Of a stretch of 57,944 nucleotides of DNA, positions 22,772 through 30,765 are shown piece by piece (the first letter of the stretch is position 1; the number at the start of each line of letters is the position of its first letter). Below the pieces are notes generated by a model. That model made no database searches. It saw only the letters and a list, made by a program, of their open reading frames with translations, and was not told the origin of the DNA. A program made the translations under genes and the position numbers. The stretch is from CAYYJM01 sp964471755 (GTDB lineage: Bacteria > Planctomycetota > Planctomycetia > Gemmatales > Gemmataceae). The stretch is from contig CAYYJM010000004.1 of NCBI GenBank assembly GCA_964471755.1, positions 1 through 57,944 on the forward strand. The letters are read 5' to 3'.

Positions 22772-25018
22772 TTACGGCACGTTCCTCCGTGTCGCCAGGT
22801 AGGCGGCCAGATCGGTCAGCAGTTCGCGATGCACCTGAATGCACTCCTGCAACCCGGCCACCTCGCCCGTGCCGGGGGCGCGCAGCGACGCTGTCGGGAA
22901 GGCAGCGACACGGATTGTCAGCCGACTTCCCGGCACACCAGCGACGTGGTAGAAGATCGGAGCCGCGTGGCGGTCGCCATGTACGCCCCGAAGCGGCACC
23001 GGACGCTGGTGTGTCGAAGGGGACTGATGGCCCATCGGATGATTTCTCGGGCCGTGCAGTTGACGCGGCAGACCGAGATAACGCTTCTGGTCGCAGTGGC
23101 TGCCGTGGCCCGTGCCGGGGGCCGCCTGGGCGAACGTCTGCATGGCCATGCCGATCTCGTCGAGGGCGCGCCACGGATCGTCCCAGACGGTCGCCACCTC
23201 CAGCCACGGATTCTGATTGAGCGACTTGGCCAGGTCGCGCATCCGGTAGATGGCCGGTGACGCCGCCCAGGCCGGATTGAACGGCTGATCGGGCAGGGCG
23301 AGCAGCTTGCGGAATTCGCCGCCGAGAGTGAGCCAGCGGCCGCCCTCGAAATCCTTCAGCTCGGTCGGGTCGGCGAAGGAGCCGAAGCCCTTGCGTGAGC
23401 GTGAGCCGGCTCCGCCGAGATAGGCCCACCACCAGAGGGCCGCCTTCGCCTGCTTCAGCACGTCGGCCGCCTTCAGGGCGTCACGGTCCTGAGCGATGAG
23501 GGTCAGCCGCCAGGCCATGCCGGCCGGGGCGACCCAGCGCCGCCTTCGCTCCGGCGGATTGCCCTCGTCCATGCCGTAGCCGGAGTACGCCAGCCCCTGC
23601 GTCTGGCCCTGCGGGGCCTCCCAGATGCCATGCTCCTCGCGGAACCTTCGGCTGAAGCCGGAGCGATTGTTCTGCGGGTTGATGTCCTTGTACGGGCTCT
23701 CGATCGGCCGCAGTTTTCCCGCAATGGGCTCGACGCGCAACTGGATCGCGCCGCCGGCCTCGGTGTCGCCCCCGAGCAGCGCTTCCATCCGGCGCAGCGT
23801 CGGCACGTCCACGAAGCCGCTGTGCAGGGTCCGCCACCACCAGCGCAGCAGGCCGCGCAGCGTCGCCGATCGCAGGTCGCAATCGCCGGCCCGCTGGAGG
23901 GCCCCGGCCAGGTAGCCCGGCGTCGTCAGGGTCAGCGTCGCCTCGAAGGTCGCGAAGCGAGACGATTCCAGCACGCGCGGCGCTCCCTCCGGCGGGACGA
24001 AACAGCCATAGCCAGCGTTCGTCTTCGCCCCGACGCCACGGTGCGTCAGTGCCGCGTCGAGCCACTGACGAGCCTGCGTCACCAGGTCGGCGTCCTCCGG
24101 TCGGCGGGCGCTCAGGGCGAACGTGAACGTCGCGCCCGGTGGTATCGCCAGGAAGTAGACCGGCACCGGATCTTGCCAGTCGCCCGGTGCCTCGTCGCCC
24201 TGGTAGTACTTCGTGTGGTGATTGTTGACGATGTCCACGATGAGCCTCGGCCATTGCACCGGCCAGGCGTCGTGGAAGACGACCGCTCCGCTTCCCTCGG
24301 TCGTGCCGAAGACGCGCTCGATGCGTTCCTTCTGGTCCGGGTGGAGGAGCGTGGCGTACGCGCGGGCCAGGCCCTTGAGACCGCTACCGGGCAGATAGAC
24401 GAAGCCGTGCAGCGGATGCAGACAGATGCCGGCGTTCTCCAGGGCCGACGCACGGGCCAGGTGGAGCGTCAACGGCGTCGCCGTGGTGCGCGACCAGGTC
24501 CGGGCGTCGAGGGCCGTCAGCAGGTCCTGATGCCGGGTGACGGCCTCCTCGAACGGCGCACTGCCCGCCGGGATGCCGGCGACCTCCTCCAGGGCCTTCC
24601 GCTGGGCCTCCTGATCGCTAGCCGGCTTGAGGAACTTGTCGAGGTGCAGACCCGGATGCCGATCGCGCAGCGGCACCTGACCAAGCGTCTCACGGATCGC
24701 TCGGGGCAACGGCACCAGGGCCAGAATCTCCGGCGGGATCGGCTGATCGGGATCCAGACCACGGGGCGCTGACGTCTTCTTCGCCTGGGCTGCCTGATGG
24801 GCCTTGCCGCCCCAGGACTGGTCGGCCGAGCGACGGACCTTCTTGGCCTGCCAGCCGCTGCCCGCCTTGATGGCGTCGAACTCGACAATCAGGCCATCGA
24901 CGATCTCCTCGACCGGCAGACCGTGCAGGTCGTTGGACATGAACAGATGCTGGACGCCCGTCTCCGAGACGACGGTGCCGATCTTGCCCTTCCAGTCGCG
25001 TACCTTCCCGCGCGGCAT
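22772..25018 (-). CDS. cmr6-cmr1: Cold-shock-like domain - Cmr6 - Cmr1 fusion (type III-B CRISPR RAMPs)
   Basis: One 748-residue reading frame carries three parts. Residues 1-62 resemble a cold-shock/OB nucleic-acid-binding domain (KGKIGTVVSETG, HLFMSNDL, IVEFDAIKAGSGWQAKKV). Residues about 95-342 match Cmr6, with LPGSGLKGLARA (209-220) and the glycine-rich loop GVGAKTNAGYGCF (328-340). Residues about 355-748 match Cmr1, with LRGLLRWWWR (387-396), a second glycine-rich stretch GAGSRSRKGFGSF and C-terminal LGLPR...APIFYHV. In solved Cmr complexes Cmr1 and Cmr6 cap the crRNA 3' end beside each other, so a covalent cap is structurally reasonable. The frame is continuous with no gap. It lies 3 bases after cmr5 and ends the operon. 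I do not know this as a standard architecture. Confidence 0.85.
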   Translation of the reverse strand: MPRGKVRDWKGKIGTVVSETGVQHLFMSNDLHGLPVEEIVDGLIVEFDAIKAGSGWQAKKVRRSADQSWGGKAHQAAQAKKTSAPRGLDPDQPIPPEILALVPLPRAIRETLGQVPLRDRHPGLHLDKFLKPASDQEAQRKALEEVAGIPAGSAPFEEAVTRHQDLLTALDARTWSRTTATPLTLHLARASALENAGICLHPLHGFVYLPGSGLKGLARAYATLLHPDQKERIERVFGTTEGSGAVVFHDAWPVQWPRLIVDIVNNHHTKYYQGDEAPGDWQDPVPVYFLAIPPGATFTFALSARRPEDADLVTQARQWLDAALTHRGVGAKTNAGYGCFVPPEGAPRVLESSRFATFEATLTLTTPGYLAGALQRAGDCDLRSATLRGLLRWWWRTLHSGFVDVPTLRRMEALLGGDTEAGGAIQLRVEPIAGKLRPIESPYKDINPQNNRSGFSRRFREEHGIWEAPQGQTQGLAYSGYGMDEGNPPERRRRWVAPAGMAWRLTLIAQDRDALKAADVLKQAKAALWWWAYLGGAGSRSRKGFGSFADPTELKDFEGGRWLTLGGEFRKLLALPDQPFNPAWAASPAIYRMRDLAKSLNQNPWLEVATVWDDPWRALDEIGMAMQTFAQAAPGTGHGSHCDQKRYLGLPRQLHGPRNHPMGHQSPSTHQRPVPLRGVHGDRHAAPIFYHVAGVPGSRLTIRVAAFPTASLRAPGTGEVAGLQECIQVHRELLTDLAAYLATRRNVP

Positions 25019-25021
25019 GAC

Positions 25022-25417
25022 TCACTCCTGGGCGTTCGTCGTCAGATCGTGGGCGTCGGCAAAGCGGACCAGCCAGGCGAGGTAGGCCAGGACCTCGCCG
25101 GTGGCGTAGCGCTGGAACTCGGCATCGCCCTGAATGATGCGGACCAGGAGGCGATCCTCGGCGTCAAACGGGGCGCGTCGCCGGGCAATCCAGCCGCTGA
25201 GGGTCTTTCGCAGCTTCTCGGCGAGACCCTTCGCTTCGAGGAAGGCGAGGGCCTGACCCAGGCCGGCGGCCAGGATGCGCGTCGGCAGTTTCTTCAGCTG
25301 GATGCCGAACTCGCGTCGCTGCGCGGGCGGAAGCTGAAGCACGTCCTGGACGCAGTTCCAGGCATGCTCGGCCCGCTCCTGGTCGAGTGTCTTGGTCTCG
25401 ATCCGCCGTCCGTTCAT
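25022..25417 (-). CDS. cmr5: Type III-B small subunit Cmr5
   Basis: The 131-residue helical protein fits the Cmr5 small-subunit family. It opens with KTLDQERAEHAWNCV, the usual start of Cmr5 in which the DQxRAxxA-W segment begins the helical bundle. It is followed by KKLPTRILAAGLGQALAFL (the Y/KxLP-xI-xxxGLxxALAF region) and ends with ATGEVLAYLAWLVRFADA. Cmr5 subunits line the backbone groove opposite Cmr4 and hold target RNA. Start 25417 is chosen because GAGG lies six bases upstream; ATG 25429 falls inside the palindrome that separates this gene from cmr4. Confidence 0.9.
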   Translation of the reverse strand: MNGRRIETKTLDQERAEHAWNCVQDVLQLPPAQRREFGIQLKKLPTRILAAGLGQALAFLEAKGLAEKLRKTLSGWIARRRAPFDAEDRLLVRIIQGDAEFQRYATGEVLAYLAWLVRFADAHDLTTNAQE

Positions 25418-25425
25418 GGGGTTCC

Positions 25426-25494
25426 TCATTTAGCCGCCGGCTTGCCGGCGGGGTTGTCGTCCCAAAGACCGCCGGCAAGCCGGCGGCTAAATGA
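25426..25494. repeat. Palindromic element, CCGCCGGC family copy 2, inside the cmr operon
   Basis: Perfect 26-bp inverted arms (25426-25451 and 25469-25494) enclose a 17-base loop ending in AAAGA. The core CCGCCGGC-TT-GCCGGCGG matches the arms at 18831. The element fills nearly all of the 82 bases between cmr4 and cmr5, the only sizeable spacer in an otherwise overlapping operon. It could attenuate, stabilise or process the transcript, or be a mobile insertion. Confidence 0.9.
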
Positions 25495-25499
25495 AGCCG

Positions 25500-26498
25500 T
25501 CACGCTCGGGCCAACCGGCAGGCGCAGTATCCCTTGCCGGTCGTCTCATCGCCGCCGATCTGCAGTACGGGCACCTCGGCGAGGTGGCCGGCCAGTTCGG
25601 TCAGCAGCGCCCCGCCGGTCTTCTCCGTTCGCCGCGAGCGCGAAGGGTTGGTCAGCACGACCGCGTAGAGAATCGTCTCGGCCGGCAGGAATTCCTGGTA
25701 GAACAGGGCTCTGTCCTTGACGGTCTTCGTCTCGTAGTTCAGGGCGATCCGGGCCGAGACCTCCGTTGCGTTGCGGACGAAGTGCGTGAAATCGTTGTCC
25801 GACAGCAGGACCAGGTGCCGGGCGAAGCGGGCCTTCATCGACGCGTAGGCCGGCCGATCGGAGAGCAGGTGCTGCGTGATCCACTCGGCCACGGGTGCGG
25901 CTGACTCGCCGGCCTTCTCAAACTGGTATTCCTCCAGCACGAGACGCTCATCGGCCGCGATGCAGGCGCAACCCGGTGCGACGACGGCCTCGTTGTCCCG
26001 GATCTGGTCCGGCCAGCCGGTCGGTCCCTCGAGGCCGGCCAGGGCGGCGTCGCGGACCAGACGATCCAGCGCCGCCGGGCACGTCACCCAGGCATGGACG
26101 CCACGCAGCGACCGCACCGGAAAGCAGAGCGTTCGCGCATCGGTCACGCTGAGCGCGCCGCCGAACTCGCTGGAACCATCGGTCGGTGGCCCGAACAGCA
26201 CGTTCAGATCGAGCGTCGCATTGGCCTTCTCACGCTGGCTGCCCCTGCGTTCGGCTCGCTTGCCCTCGGCGTCGTCCCAGCGGTCGAGATCGTCGAGGTT
26301 GGCCTGGCGGGCGATCCGCGAGCGCACGGCGTCGCGGAGGATGCCCTTGAGGGCGCTGCCGGCGATGTTGGGCCAGCCGGTGTGACGCTCGCGCTGGATC
26401 GGCAGATCGACCGTACCCAGGGCGGTGCCGGCTCCGGGGTGCATGGCCGTCTGGGCGTGCAGGCCGAGCAGCGCTCCGGCCGTTGGATTACTGGCCAT
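25500..26498 (-). CDS. cmr4: Type III-B backbone RAMP and target-RNA nuclease Cmr4
   Basis: The 332-residue protein matches Cmr4, the Cas7-type subunit that polymerises along the crRNA and cuts target RNA at 6-base intervals. Family landmarks are HPGAGTALG followed by VDLPIQRERHTGWP (residues 30-43), the SALKGILRD segment, VLFGP, and the C-terminal LQIGGDETTGKGYC glycine-rich stretch. Asp31 of VDLPIQRE is the expected catalytic aspartate by analogy with Cmr4/Csm3 and appears intact. GAGGAG precedes ATG 26498, which overlaps the end of cmr3 by 11 bases, indicating coupled translation. The open frame extends upstream only into cmr3. Confidence 0.93.
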   Translation of the reverse strand: MASNPTAGALLGLHAQTAMHPGAGTALGTVDLPIQRERHTGWPNIAGSALKGILRDAVRSRIARQANLDDLDRWDDAEGKRAERRGSQREKANATLDLNVLFGPPTDGSSEFGGALSVTDARTLCFPVRSLRGVHAWVTCPAALDRLVRDAALAGLEGPTGWPDQIRDNEAVVAPGCACIAADERLVLEEYQFEKAGESAAPVAEWITQHLLSDRPAYASMKARFARHLVLLSDNDFTHFVRNATEVSARIALNYETKTVKDRALFYQEFLPAETILYAVVLTNPSRSRRTEKTGGALLTELAGHLAEVPVLQIGGDETTGKGYCACRLARA

Positions 26499-27586
26499 CG
26501 TTCCAGACTCCTCGTAAGGCGAAACCCCAGCCCTGAGCGACGCGCTCGACGTCGGCACACAGCGACCCCGCGGCCAGGTCGGTGGCTCCCTCGGTGAAGT
26601 AGACCGCCCCGGCCGGCACGGCGAACCGCGTCGGATGAGGCCCATTGGCGTGGACGTTCCAGCCGGACACCGCCAGCGGCGAACCGGACGCGGCGGCTCG
26701 CAGCGTTCCCGCCAGCCCATCCGGTCGATGGGGCCGCTCCACGGCGAAGATCCCCGGCGAGAGCATCAGCCAGAGACTCCGATCACCGCCGGCGGGCACC
26801 TGCGGCCAGTCGAAGGCCGGCAGCTCCGTCAGCGTGACGTAGCGTCCCTCGCCGCCGAAGGGGATCGGGCCGTCCAGGAGCGTCCCCTCGGGCGCTCCGG
26901 GGCCTGGCAACACCTCGGCGTAGAGGGCCACGTCGCGGCGCAGGACCAGCAGGCGGATTCCGTAGATCGCTCCCTCATCCGACGTCAGCGCGTCGGGTCG
27001 GATGCCGATGCCGGTGCGATGGTCGTAGCCGAAGAGTTCGCCGGTCGGCACCACCTGATCCGGCGTCGGTGTCGCGCCGGCCAGGTAGGCCGACAGCCCC
27101 TCCGCCGTCAGGTAGCCGTCGATGGCCTTGCCCGCGACGCCGCCCTTGCGCCACAGAGGCCGCAGGCCGTCGGGGTCTGTCCAGCCGGGCAGCGTCCCGA
27201 CCGGCAGCGGTGCGGAGCGGTGCAGCGTGCCGCGTTCCTNNNNNNNNNNCCACGGCGACGTTGGCCGGCATCGGCACCAGAGGTCGGAGCGGCCCCGCCT
27301 TCGGAGCCCGCGCCAGCCACGGGCCGCGAAAGGTCGCGTCGAGAATCCACGTCGGCGCGCCCGCCTTGCCGAGCCGTTCGCGCATGTCCGCTCCGCTGAC
27401 GCCCCGCAGTCGTCGGCCAAGGTCGGCGTCCCAGTGGCGAGCGAGCAGGGCGGTCCGCAGCGCCCCGGCGAGCGTCTGCGGATTCGGCAGACCTCCCTCG
27501 ACCCGGCTGGCGGCATCGAAGGGCCGACCGTCCCGGAAGAAGAGGCCGTCGAGCGGATCGAGTCGCAAGCCAACACGTCGGCTCAT
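26488..27586 (-). CDS. cmr3: Type III-B 5'-handle subunit Cmr3 (interrupted by a gap)
   Basis: The Cmr3 N-terminus is clear: LRLDPLDGLFFRDGRPFD, then LPNPQTLAGALRTALL, the RAMP pattern that contacts the 5' handle of the crRNA and anchors Cas10. After the gap the second part has FGYDHRTGIGI, GGEGRYVTL and a C-terminal segment FALRGVWNDGQ. The 10-N gap at 27240-27249 leaves the two halves in different frames, so its real length is not 10 bases; no genuine frameshift need be assumed. Start 27586 has GGAGG at good spacing, two bases after the cas10 stop; ATG 27592 would overlap cas10 by four bases. Total length is about 365 residues, normal for Cmr3. Confidence 0.88.
27240..27249. other. Assembly gap (10 N) inside cmr3
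   Basis: Placeholder of unknown true length. The flanking coding frames do not match, showing the real gap is not 10 bases. Confidence 0.95.
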
Positions 27587-27588
27587 GG

Positions 27589-29406
27589 TCATTCCTCCCG
27601 GCCCCGGGCCAGGAACGAGGCCGTCTGGCACAGCGTCACGAACCCTTCCAGCACCCGCACCAGGGGCTGGCCCCGTTCTTGATGGCCCCAGCGGGTGTAA
27701 TTGGCGAGCAGGGCCAGGGCCTGCGCCCGGACCACGTCGGCATCGCCACCGGTCGCTTCCACGCGACCAAGCAGACGGCGCAACTCGGCCTGGAAGCGCG
27801 GCAGGGCAGCGGGTTCCTCGGTCGCCAGGGTCGGCAACTCGGCCCGCAGCCGATACGTCCAGCGATCGCTGAAGCCGGCCGCGAACTGCTCCACCAGCGG
27901 ATCGACCTCGTGCGCCTGATCCCAGCCGAGGACGACGCCGGTATGCTCACCGGAGCGGCGTAACACGCGCAGTGTCAGGGCATTCCGACCGGCGTCCTTG
28001 GCGGCCTTCTCGGCGGCGCGGGCCGCTCCCAGCGCGAAGCGCAGGTCTTCCTTGTAATGGGCGACCACGATCGCGCCGCTCATCGTTGCCGCCGGTTCCG
28101 GGTGCAGCGCCGCCCAGGCATCGCGATAGGCCGCTTCGAGTCGGCGAGCGCAGGCCAGGGCGTGCCGTGTCGGCAGGACGGCGAGGACGTCGTCGCCGCC
28201 GGCGTAGATCAGCTCACCGCGGAACTCATCCTCGACGAGGCCCGGCACCTGCTCCAGGGCGAACCGGGTCAACGCCGCGCTGAACGCCCGACAGCGTTCC
28301 GTCGAGCCGGCGTTACGCAGGATCTGCCCCATCCGGTCACCGTCGAGCATCAGGAGGGCGTAGTAGGTCGGCGGCTTCTCCTTCTGGCCGCGCTTCGCCT
28401 GCTGGATCTGGCTCCAGACCGCCTCGGGACAGGGATCCTCGTCCTCCGCCGTGGACGTGGTCCAGTGCAGCCACTGACCGCTCCAGTCCCCCTGCTGACG
28501 GCGGATCGCCTCCGGCCGAATCTTCGCCTGGTCGAGCCAGAGGGCGGCGGCGACGGTCGCGCTGTCGGCGTAGCGCAGTTCCTGCGGTGACAGCCCGAAG
28601 ACACTCGCGCCGCTGAAGTAGTCCGCCCAGGCAAATCGTTTGACCAGGGCCAGGGCGCAGAGACGTTCGCGAGTGGTCGTCCGTGTGCCTCGGCTCTTGC
28701 CGCGTTCGGCGAATGATTCCCAGAACGTTCGGGACGCGTCCAGGTCGGCCGGCCCGAGCTGTTCGTAGGTGCCCAGGAGAGTACATTTCTGCGGCACCCG
28801 CTCGGCCTTCGTCTGGTAGACTGGGATGTGCTTGACGCTCCGAAGGGCATCGAGCAGACCGCCGAGCAGGTCAAACTGCAACGGCCAGCCATCGCGAGAT
28901 CCGGCGACCAGATCGCGGCAGCATTCGAGCGTGGCCGGTTCCAGGGGCAGAACCGCCGTGCGGATCTCGAACAGGTCGCGTAACTGCTCGTCCCACAGGT
29001 TCAGCGGATCGAGATTGGCCACGCGTCCGGCCAGAGCCTGGCGCACCGTCGATTCGATCTGGCCCCAGGCGTCCCGGCAGGACTTCTCGCAGTCGGCCGC
29101 CAGGGCACGGCCCTGCTCGGCGCTGGCCACCTCGACGAGGAACCGATTCGGCAGACAGGGCGTCAGCAACTCGCGTGGCTCGACCTGCTCCCGGCGATGA
29201 AGCTTGCGAAAGAGCGGATTCCTCTCCAGGCTCGGCAGGATAAACGCCTTTTCGCTCAGCGCGTCCAGCACTGGTCGCATGGCCGCGAACGTCAGCCAGG
29301 ACAGCAGGTAGCTCCCCGTCCACAGGTCGCGCACCGTCCGCGCGCTGGCGATGAACGGCTGCACGGGGCCGAGCGAAAACGATAACAATGCGCCCGGGGC
29401 GGACAT
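27589..29406 (-). CDS. cmr2: Type III-B large subunit Cas10/Cmr2, cyclase motif intact, no HD domain
   Basis: The 605-residue protein starts directly with LSFSLGPVQPFIASARTVRDLWTG, the conserved Palm-proximal opening of Cmr2; no N-terminal HD nuclease domain precedes it. The second Palm has AGGDDVLAVLP (GGDD at about residues 403-406), the motif that makes cyclic oligoadenylates from ATP when target RNA binds. The rest is mostly helical (D4-like). AAGGAG lies ten bases before ATG 29406. It is the first gene of the operon, followed by cmr3 after two bases. Without an HD domain, single-strand DNA cleavage is not expected. Output should be cyclic-oligoadenylate signalling plus Cmr4 cutting. No CARF/SAVED effector is visible nearby. 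Confidence 0.92.
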   Translation of the reverse strand: MSAPGALLSFSLGPVQPFIASARTVRDLWTGSYLLSWLTFAAMRPVLDALSEKAFILPSLERNPLFRKLHRREQVEPRELLTPCLPNRFLVEVASAEQGRALAADCEKSCRDAWGQIESTVRQALAGRVANLDPLNLWDEQLRDLFEIRTAVLPLEPATLECCRDLVAGSRDGWPLQFDLLGGLLDALRSVKHIPVYQTKAERVPQKCTLLGTYEQLGPADLDASRTFWESFAERGKSRGTRTTTRERLCALALVKRFAWADYFSGASVFGLSPQELRYADSATVAAALWLDQAKIRPEAIRRQQGDWSGQWLHWTTSTAEDEDPCPEAVWSQIQQAKRGQKEKPPTYYALLMLDGDRMGQILRNAGSTERCRAFSAALTRFALEQVPGLVEDEFRGELIYAGGDDVLAVLPTRHALACARRLEAAYRDAWAALHPEPAATMSGAIVVAHYKEDLRFALGAARAAEKAAKDAGRNALTLRVLRRSGEHTGVVLGWDQAHEVDPLVEQFAAGFSDRWTYRLRAELPTLATEEPAALPRFQAELRRLLGRVEATGGDADVVRAQALALLANYTRWGHQERGQPLVRVLEGFVTLCQTASFLARGREE

Positions 29407-29634
29407 CTTCGACGCGCTCCTTCCTCGTCGTCAGGGGTGACGTTTGCAGAGTGTACGGAATCTGGTCGGTAGGCGGTGACAAAATTCCAAAAATTCCCGC
29501 AGACGGTACTGTCCGGGCCAGAGCCGAGCCATCGCTTCGGCCACTCGGCCGACGATGAATCTGTCTACTTGCTCCGACGGCCGCATCGGTGGTATCCTGA
29601 TGCCTGTGGGGAAGCCGGAGAGCGAGGGTTTATC

Positions 29635-30759
29635 ATGCGTGGAATCCGCTGGGTGCCTCTGCTGCTGCTCGTACTGCTCGATCCGCTCTGCCTGCTCGGA
29701 CAGATTCCGGGAAAGGGGAAGAAGGAACCGCTCATTGACCTGTCGCCGACGCAGGGAGAGATCGACGGTCGCAGCATCAAGGAGTGGACGCAGGATCTGA
29801 CCAGTCCCGATGCAAGCGTCCGCGAAGAAGCGCTCCGGGCGATGGCCCTCTTCGGCAAGCTGGCCAGCACGCCGGAAATCTTTCGCAAGATCCTCGATCG
29901 CACGGTCGATCCCGACCCCAGCCCACGGTTCCGATCGCTGCAGACGATCATGGCCCTCGACATTCCCGATTCGCTGCTGCCCAAGACGATCTACGCCCTC
30001 CAGAAGCGTCTGAGAGAGGAGGCCCAGGTCGGCATCCGGGTCCAGGCCGTGATGGTCCTGTTCAACATGGGAGAGAAGGCCGTTCCGGCGATCCCGGACC
30101 TGATCCGTGTCGCCCAGATACTCCCGAGCAGTGGCAATTCCTGGGAGGTCCGCCGGGCCGCCGTCTACACCCTGGCGGAAATCGGTCGGGGCAAGACCAA
30201 CACCGACCCACCCGATAGCCGCTGCGTCAGTGCCATGCTGACGGCCCTCAAGGACCAGACCTTCCAGGTCCGCATGGAGGGCATTCGCGGCTTCGGCAAA
30301 CTCGGACGACCGGCCGAGTCGGACCTGGCTGCCGAGGTCGAAAGCGAACTGCGCCGGCTCACCCTGGACCGCGACCGCGTCGTCAGCCTCTGGTCGTGGA
30401 TGAGCCTCATGTGCGTCACGGACGTGAACCCCGTGGCCGTCAAGGCCATTCGCGACCACATGCAGGACAAGGAGGCTCGCATCCGCAGTGCCTCCATTCG
30501 CGCCCTGGCCCAGCTCGGTTCGCACGCACGCTTCGCCGTGCCCGACCTGGTCAAGGCCCTCAAGGACCCCGACTTCGGCGTCCGCATGTCGGCAATCATT
30601 GCCCTGGCCGGAATCGAAGATCCGGGGATCGTGGCCATGAACGGCCTTCAGGCCATCGTGGACGACAAGGAGGCCACCGAGGGCTTCCAGAAGCTGGCCA
30701 AGGCGGCCATCGAACACATCAAGGGCGTCAAGAAGATGGACAAGCCGGACAAGAAGTAG
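29635..30759 (+). CDS. Exported HEAT-repeat protein
   Basis: The 374-residue protein has a signal peptide (WVPLLLLVLLDPLCLLG) and then HEAT/PBS-lyase-like helical repeats. Examples are SVREEALRAMALFGKLA, IRVQAVMVLFNMGEKAVPAIPDLI, ARIRSASIRALAQLG, FAVPDLVKALKDPDFGVRM. A lysine-rich tail (KKMDKPDKK) ends it. HEAT proteins serve as binding scaffolds. The next gene encodes a second, longer HEAT protein six bases downstream, so the pair is an operon. Start 29635 is supported by GAGGG and the signal peptide; the frame is open back to 29476. It diverges from cas10, but such HEAT exoproteins are common in planctomycetes and a CRISPR link is unproven. Confidence 0.75.
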   Translation: MRGIRWVPLLLLVLLDPLCLLGQIPGKGKKEPLIDLSPTQGEIDGRSIKEWTQDLTSPDASVREEALRAMALFGKLASTPEIFRKILDRTVDPDPSPRFRSLQTIMALDIPDSLLPKTIYALQKRLREEAQVGIRVQAVMVLFNMGEKAVPAIPDLIRVAQILPSSGNSWEVRRAAVYTLAEIGRGKTNTDPPDSRCVSAMLTALKDQTFQVRMEGIRGFGKLGRPAESDLAAEVESELRRLTLDRDRVVSLWSWMSLMCVTDVNPVAVKAIRDHMQDKEARIRSASIRALAQLGSHARFAVPDLVKALKDPDFGVRMSAIIALAGIEDPGIVAMNGLQAIVDDKEATEGFQKLAKAAIEHIKGVKKMDKPDKK

Positions 30760-30765
30760 GTGACC

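Noticed and set aside
26488..27586. cmr3 as a frameshifted pseudogene
   Set aside because: The frame change coincides exactly with an assembly gap, both halves match Cmr3, and the total length is normal.
22772..29634. CRISPR array near the Cmr operon
   Set aside because: I looked for regularly spaced 25-40-base direct repeats in the operon's intergenic spaces and flanks and found none; only palindromes are present.
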